36,304 nt of DNA from Bacillota bacterium (GTDB lineage: Bacteria > Bacillota > Clostridia > Tissierellales > MES13), in contig VEND01000109.1 of assembly GCA_009711765.1 (NCBI GenBank), forward strand, positions 1 to 36,304, given 5' to 3'. Of this stretch, positions 33,015-36,304 are shown piece after piece (position 1 is the first letter of the stretch; each line of letters opens with the position of its first letter). Position numbers and translations under genes: made by a program. Below the pieces are notes generated by a model. It was not told the origin of the DNA and searched no databases. It saw nothing but the letters and a program-made list of their open reading frames with translations.

Positions 33015-34658
33015 TTATTTTAATACAGCTCCTTTTGCCCCAGAAGAAACAGATCTGATATAGCGTTGCACATATTGTGGTTTGTTTGATACTTCTGGTT
33101 CTTTCTGTACCGCATTTTTTTTACGCATATCCAGTTCCGTTTCTGATACATTCACATGTATTCTTCTATTGGGAACATCAACAGTAATCTCATCTCCATC
33201 ATAAATTAAACCTATAGGTCCACCATCCTTTGCTTCCGGTGACGCATGTCCTATGCAAGGTCCTGAAGTAGCACCAGAAAAGCGACCGTCGGTAACCAAC
33301 GCAACTCTCTTTAATCCATTCATTTGAATCCCAACAGTTACAGCCAATGTTTCCGGCATTCCGGGACCTCCCTTTGGACCTTCATTACGTATTACTACAA
33401 AATCTCCTTCTTCAATTTTTTTCAGACGTAGGGCTTCCAAACATTCATGTTCCGACTCAAATACTTTTGCCTGACCTGTAAATTGCATCATATCGCTTCC
33501 CACTGCCGATTGTTTTACTACACAGCCTTCTGGTGCTAAATTTCCATATAAAACGACAAGTCCGCCTTCTTCATAGTATGGTTTATCAATTGGTCTAATA
33601 ACATTCTCATCGATTACTTTTGCTTTGGATACAATTTCTCCTATTGTTTCAAACGATACATTCAAGGCGTCCTTATGTAGAAAGTCGGAAAGTCTACTCA
33701 ACATGGCTGGAATGCCTCCTGCAACAAATAAATCATTTACATTGTCATCACCATTTGGCCATACACTAAGAAGTGTAGGTACTTTATAGCTGTATTCATT
33801 AAAAAGATTAATTGGCAGTTCAATCTCACAATTATAAGCAATTGCAGGAATATGAAGCAATGTATTCGTTGACGCCCCCATAGCCTGAGCTGCCATAATT
33901 GCATTATGGAATGAATCTTCAGTCATAATCTGTCTTGCAGTCACGTCCTTTTTAACTAGTTCTACGATCTGTTTCCCACTTTCCCTGGCATATATAGATT
34001 TTTTGGTATGGAAGCCAGGCATAATTGTAGAATATGGTAAAGCCATCCCCAATACCTCTGCAAGAGCTTGCATAGAATTCCCTGTACCCATATTTTCGCA
34101 TGCACCGCATGATGAACAAAATGTACTTTCAACTTTCTCTTTAAGTTTTACAGTTTCATCTACTTTTGCTTCCTCACCATAAGATTTAAAGTGTATTTCA
34201 GTAAAGTTTGCTCCACCTGTTACAAAGATAGATGGTAAATCCAGACGTCCTGCTGCCATTAACATACCCGGAACAATCTTGTCACAACTTGCAATAAACA
34301 CAATCCCGTCAAATCTCATACTAATAGCATGCATTTCTATAATATCTGCAATGAGGTCTCTTTGTGGTAGTATATATTTCATACCGACATGTCCCTCTGC
34401 TATTCCGTCACAAGGTGCTGGAACGTTGAACTCCATCGGAATTCCACCGGCTTCAATAATACCTTCCTTTACTCTTTGGGCAAGTTTATCCAAATGAATA
34501 TGACCGGGATTTACATCCGTAAATGAATTTGCAATTGCAATAATTGGCTTTTGTTTTGCATCCTCTAGCTTTACTGTCGTGCCCGCGAAAATATTCTGTC
34601 TAACATCGCTAATTGGAAAATCACTGTTATCAAAAATATCCATACTTTTTTTCTTCAT
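33015..34658 (-). CDS. IlvD/Edd-family dehydratase (probable sugar-acid dehydratase)
   Basis: This 547-aa Fe-S dehydratase of the IlvD/Edd family shows NSFTDVNPGHIHL, PAPCDGIAEGHVGM, IASCDKIVPGML, the cluster-binding region CSSCGACENMGTGNSM, and the C-terminal GFSG-equivalent TDGRFSGATSGPCIGHASPE. Members remove water from 2,3-dihydroxy acids. 'MGTGNSM' resembles sugar-acid (arabinonate/galactonate) dehydratases more than amino-acid DHAD ('FTANTM'). The neighbouring aldolase and GntR regulator also favour an aldonate. I prefer the ATG at 34658 (TGGAG upstream) over 34676. The promoter lies at about 34712-34742. An ilvD role in valine/isoleucine synthesis is less likely, as no other ilv gene is near. 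Confidence 0.85.
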   Translation of the reverse strand: MKKKSMDIFDNSDFPISDVRQNIFAGTTVKLEDAKQKPIIAIANSFTDVNPGHIHLDKLAQRVKEGIIEAGGIPMEFNVPAPCDGIAEGHVGMKYILPQRDLIADIIEMHAISMRFDGIVFIASCDKIVPGMLMAAGRLDLPSIFVTGGANFTEIHFKSYGEEAKVDETVKLKEKVESTFCSSCGACENMGTGNSMQALAEVLGMALPYSTIMPGFHTKKSIYARESGKQIVELVKKDVTARQIMTEDSFHNAIMAAQAMGASTNTLLHIPAIAYNCEIELPINLFNEYSYKVPTLLSVWPNGDDNVNDLFVAGGIPAMLSRLSDFLHKDALNVSFETIGEIVSKAKVIDENVIRPIDKPYYEEGGLVVLYGNLAPEGCVVKQSAVGSDMMQFTGQAKVFESEHECLEALRLKKIEEGDFVVIRNEGPKGGPGMPETLAVTVGIQMNGLKRVALVTDGRFSGATSGPCIGHASPEAKDGGPIGLIYDGDEITVDVPNRRIHVNVSETELDMRKKNAVQKEPEVSNKPQYVQRYIRSVSSGAKGAVLK

Positions 34659-34711
34659 AATACTCCACTCCTCCATAAGTCATTTTGATATTTATCATCT
34701 TCTTTATCATA

Positions 34712-34742
34712 AAGTATATGATATTCATTTAATTTGTGTCAA
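34712..34742 (-). promoter_or_regulatory. Promoter of the dehydratase gene
   Basis: On the minus strand TTGACA (34743-34738 region) is followed 18 nt later by TATACT. The TGACACAAATTAA motif overlaps the -35 box, a position suited to repression by the upstream GntR regulator. Confidence 0.5.
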
Positions 34743-34870
34743 AATTCAGTCTTTTTTCTACAACCATCTTTATATTGCATAGATTTTCACGCTGATAAAA
34801 CAGATTCTTACAAATCTGTTCTTTAAATAAAACGCATTTAGTAAATGCTCGATAAGAAAGAGGGGTGCAA

Positions 34871-34925
34871 ATAAAAAAGTTCGTAAATTTTCTGAGTAAA
34901 ATACTCCAAAATTTTACGAACTTGC
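34871..34925 (-). terminator. Terminator of the gntR gene
   Basis: On the minus strand AAGTTCGTAAAATTTT and AAAATTTACGAACTT pair around a GAGTATTTTACTC inner hairpin, followed by TTTTATTT. It lies about 90 bp after the regulator's stop and before the dehydratase promoter. Confidence 0.85.
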
Positions 34926-35010
34926 TGTATACAGTCTTCTTAAATTCTATATAATAAGAACCAGGAATTTCTCCATTCACCGATTCCTATGTTCTAAAAA
35001 AGTAAAAGTT

Positions 35011-35688
35011 TTATAAATACCTCATTGCATGAAACATGCCTTTACAATCTTGAATCATTTCTTTCCGGGCTTGATCTGAAAGGTGATTTTTCAATGCATA
35101 GTATATTCCAATGTGACGATTCTGCATGTTGACAAATTCCTGTGTTTCTATACCATTTATAAGTGAACACCAACGATACCGTAAAACTTTATTTTTTATA
35201 ACCTCGTAGGCCTCTTGTATATATTCATTACGGCAAGCATCAATGATTGCCTTATGAATTTGGTCGTCTAATACTGGAATGATTGAATAATTTTCTGATT
35301 TTATGCACTTTTCGAATTGAAATACTAGATTTCGTAACCCTTCCAGTTCATTTTGTGTCATTCGCTTAGCGGCATGATATGCAGCTTCCCCTTCAATCCC
35401 AATACGCATCTCACATAACTGTTTGCATTCTTCGTATTTAACCAATGTAACCCTTGGTGTTTTTCCCTTGCGCTTTTGCACAAGTCCATCTTCGCAAAGC
35501 TGTTTTATTGCTATTTGTATTGGTGAACGGCTTATTCCAAAACTTTTAGCTATCTGAGTTTCATTCAGTTTTGTCCCTGGAATTATATTCAATGAGATAA
35601 TTTCTTCAAACAAATATTTATAAACAGCTTCATTCAACGATAAAAAAGGGGACGCATCACGTAATTTTTGAAATTTTTCATAGTTCAT
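35011..35688 (-). CDS. GntR-family regulator, FadR/FCD subfamily
   Basis: This 225-aa protein has a winged helix (residues about 20-85; LFEEIISLNIIPGTKLNETQ, IAKSFGISRSPIQIAIKQLC, EDGLVQKRKGKTPRV) and an all-helical FCD effector domain. The FCD domain has metal-ligand-type residues in VLDDQIHKAIIDAC and NRHIGIYYALKNH. FCD members sense small carboxylates and usually repress uptake and catabolic genes for sugar acids. I chose the ATG at 35688, which has GAGGAGG 7 nt upstream, rather than 35706. It is followed by its own terminator and then the dehydratase-transporter-aldolase cluster, which it presumably controls. Confidence 0.9.
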   Translation of the reverse strand: MNYEKFQKLRDASPFLSLNEAVYKYLFEEIISLNIIPGTKLNETQIAKSFGISRSPIQIAIKQLCEDGLVQKRKGKTPRVTLVKYEECKQLCEMRIGIEGEAAYHAAKRMTQNELEGLRNLVFQFEKCIKSENYSIIPVLDDQIHKAIIDACRNEYIQEAYEVIKNKVLRYRWCSLINGIETQEFVNMQNRHIGIYYALKNHLSDQARKEMIQDCKGMFHAMRYL

Positions 35689-35729
35689 TACAGTACCTCC
35701 TCGCAACGCCTTTGATTTTCAAACCTATC

Positions 35730-36204
35730 TTAGAAAAATTTAGTTTCTTCTTTAAGTATATCAATTGCTTCTCTAGTTCCCTCTTTCTCTACATAAGTAG
35801 AAGCAGAAAGATTGTAGTCTTGCTTTTCAATTTCTTCATTATTAATAAGGCAAGAAAAATATTTCACTTTATCTTTTCGCTCAGTTAAGGTATTAATTAT
35901 TCTTTCTATATTCCGATTAGTTAATTTATTGCTTTTGGTTACTTTAACACATTCTTTTGATGCATCTATAAATAAAGTTCTATTTTCATTTTTAGATCTT
36001 TTTAGTACCATGATACAAGTAGCAATACTTATACCTACGATACATTACTCCTGGAAAACATACAATCGCAGCTGTGCCGTTCGTTGCAAGCCAAAAGAGC
36101 AAATGCATAATGAGTGCAAGATCAACTTTTGATTTTGGTGCTAATACTACAGCTGGCGAAAATCGCGGATTATTAATTGAGTAAATTTCATATTTTTTAA
36201 CCAT
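35730..36204 (-). pseudogene. hsdM: Type I restriction-modification HsdM remnant
   Basis: The upstream piece reads [33 protein letters not shown] and the downstream piece [20 protein letters not shown], then NRNIERIINTLTERKDKVKY. Both are conserved parts of N6-adenine methyltransferase HsdM ('DLAFI.H.L..L...G.AAIV.FPGV.YR', 'LFIDAS'). About 30 residues between GVMYR and the CIMVLK-type strand are deleted and the frame changes. The N-terminal NPPY-containing part and C-terminus are missing. No hsdS or hsdR is visible in the window. Confidence 0.8.
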
Positions 36205-36236
36205 TGATATTACTAAATTTTAATAAAAAACAAAAA

Positions 36237-36304
36237 GGGTTTCACCCCAACATGTCGAATAGATTAAGTGACAAAACAAAACCATCCAAAAGGAGTGAAA
36301 CCAC
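36237..36304 (+). mobile_element. Left end of a further insertion sequence (partial)
   Basis: GGTTTCACCCC (36238-36248) and GGAGTGAAACC (36292-36302) are near-perfect inverted repeats, the second overlapping an AAAAGGAG Shine-Dalgarno at the window edge. This layout, like that at 10464-10523, suggests the end of an IS with the transposase start just outside. The family cannot be named from 68 bp. Confidence 0.4.

Noticed and set aside
34660-34676. Upstream dehydratase start MEEWSI at 34676
   Set aside because: No ribosome binding site precedes it; the GGAGGAG in its own codons serves the ATG at 34658.
34729-34980. 83-aa minus-strand frame between the GntR and dehydratase genes
   Set aside because: It covers the gntR terminator and the dehydratase promoter and lacks a Shine-Dalgarno; not a gene.
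1-36304. CRISPR array, tRNA or rRNA genes
   Set aside because: No regularly spaced direct repeats and no recognisable tRNA or rRNA sequences were found on reading either strand; a tRNAscan or CRISPR-finder run would settle it.

Overview
The window looks like a chromosomal accessory stretch of a low-GC, spore-forming Clostridium-type Firmicute. The evidence is the very AT-rich DNA, strong AGGAGG ribosome binding sites with ATG, GTG and TTG starts, an S-box-controlled methionine operon, oxygen-sensitive enzyme types (enoate reductase, Fe-ADH, IlvD-type dehydratase), small sporulation-type proteins and many decayed insertion sequences. Species cannot be fixed from sequence alone.

Left part (1-4.3 kb). 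An IS110 transposase scrap is followed by a minus-strand methionine operon, metY-metA (direct sulfhydrylation route). One sigma-A promoter drives a leader that holds two successive riboswitch-like units, each with its own terminator. The proximal one is a textbook SAM-I (S-box). The distal one is a divergent, P4-less S-box-like element. A DUF2642/YuzF-type gene and two flavodoxin-fold genes follow.

Middle (4.5-17.1 kb). This region holds accessory and signalling genes. A 431-aa HTH-TPR regulator of RRNPP type (split by a -1 shift in an A-tract) is followed by a 50-aa exported pro-peptide gene, a 21-codon ORF, a secreted protein and a broken SurA-like gene. The regulator promoter and the promoter of a distant membrane-protein/HEAT-repeat operon share a conserved ~35-bp box abutting the -35 element, so a small quorum-sensing regulon is plausible. 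Between them lie a nucleotidyltransferase-like gene, a lipoprotein, a 28-aa YjcZ-like peptide with a downstream membrane protein, nested IS remnants (an IS4/IS1182-like element cut by ISL3), and an orphan NMT1/SsuA-like lipoprotein gene present as one full copy, one truncated copy and one ~65-bp scrap.

Right part (17.4-36.3 kb). Two minus-strand catabolic regions are present. The first has a PucR-type regulator, an M81 (MlrC-like) peptidase, a paired small permease (one half DUF5058), an M20 amidohydrolase and a D-aminoacylase-like deacylase. This suggests uptake and stepwise hydrolysis of an N-acylated, cyclic or D-residue-containing peptide. The second has a GntR/FCD regulator, an IlvD/Edd-type dehydratase, a YkvI-type transporter, a broken 2-hydroxyacid dehydrogenase and a HpcH/HpaI aldolase, which fits aldonate (sugar acid) catabolism. 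An enoate reductase and an Fe-alcohol dehydrogenase lie between them. Debris of IS3, an FAD oxidoreductase, a BFD-like [2Fe-2S] protein, a PPC/DUF296 protein and HsdM shows heavy gene decay.
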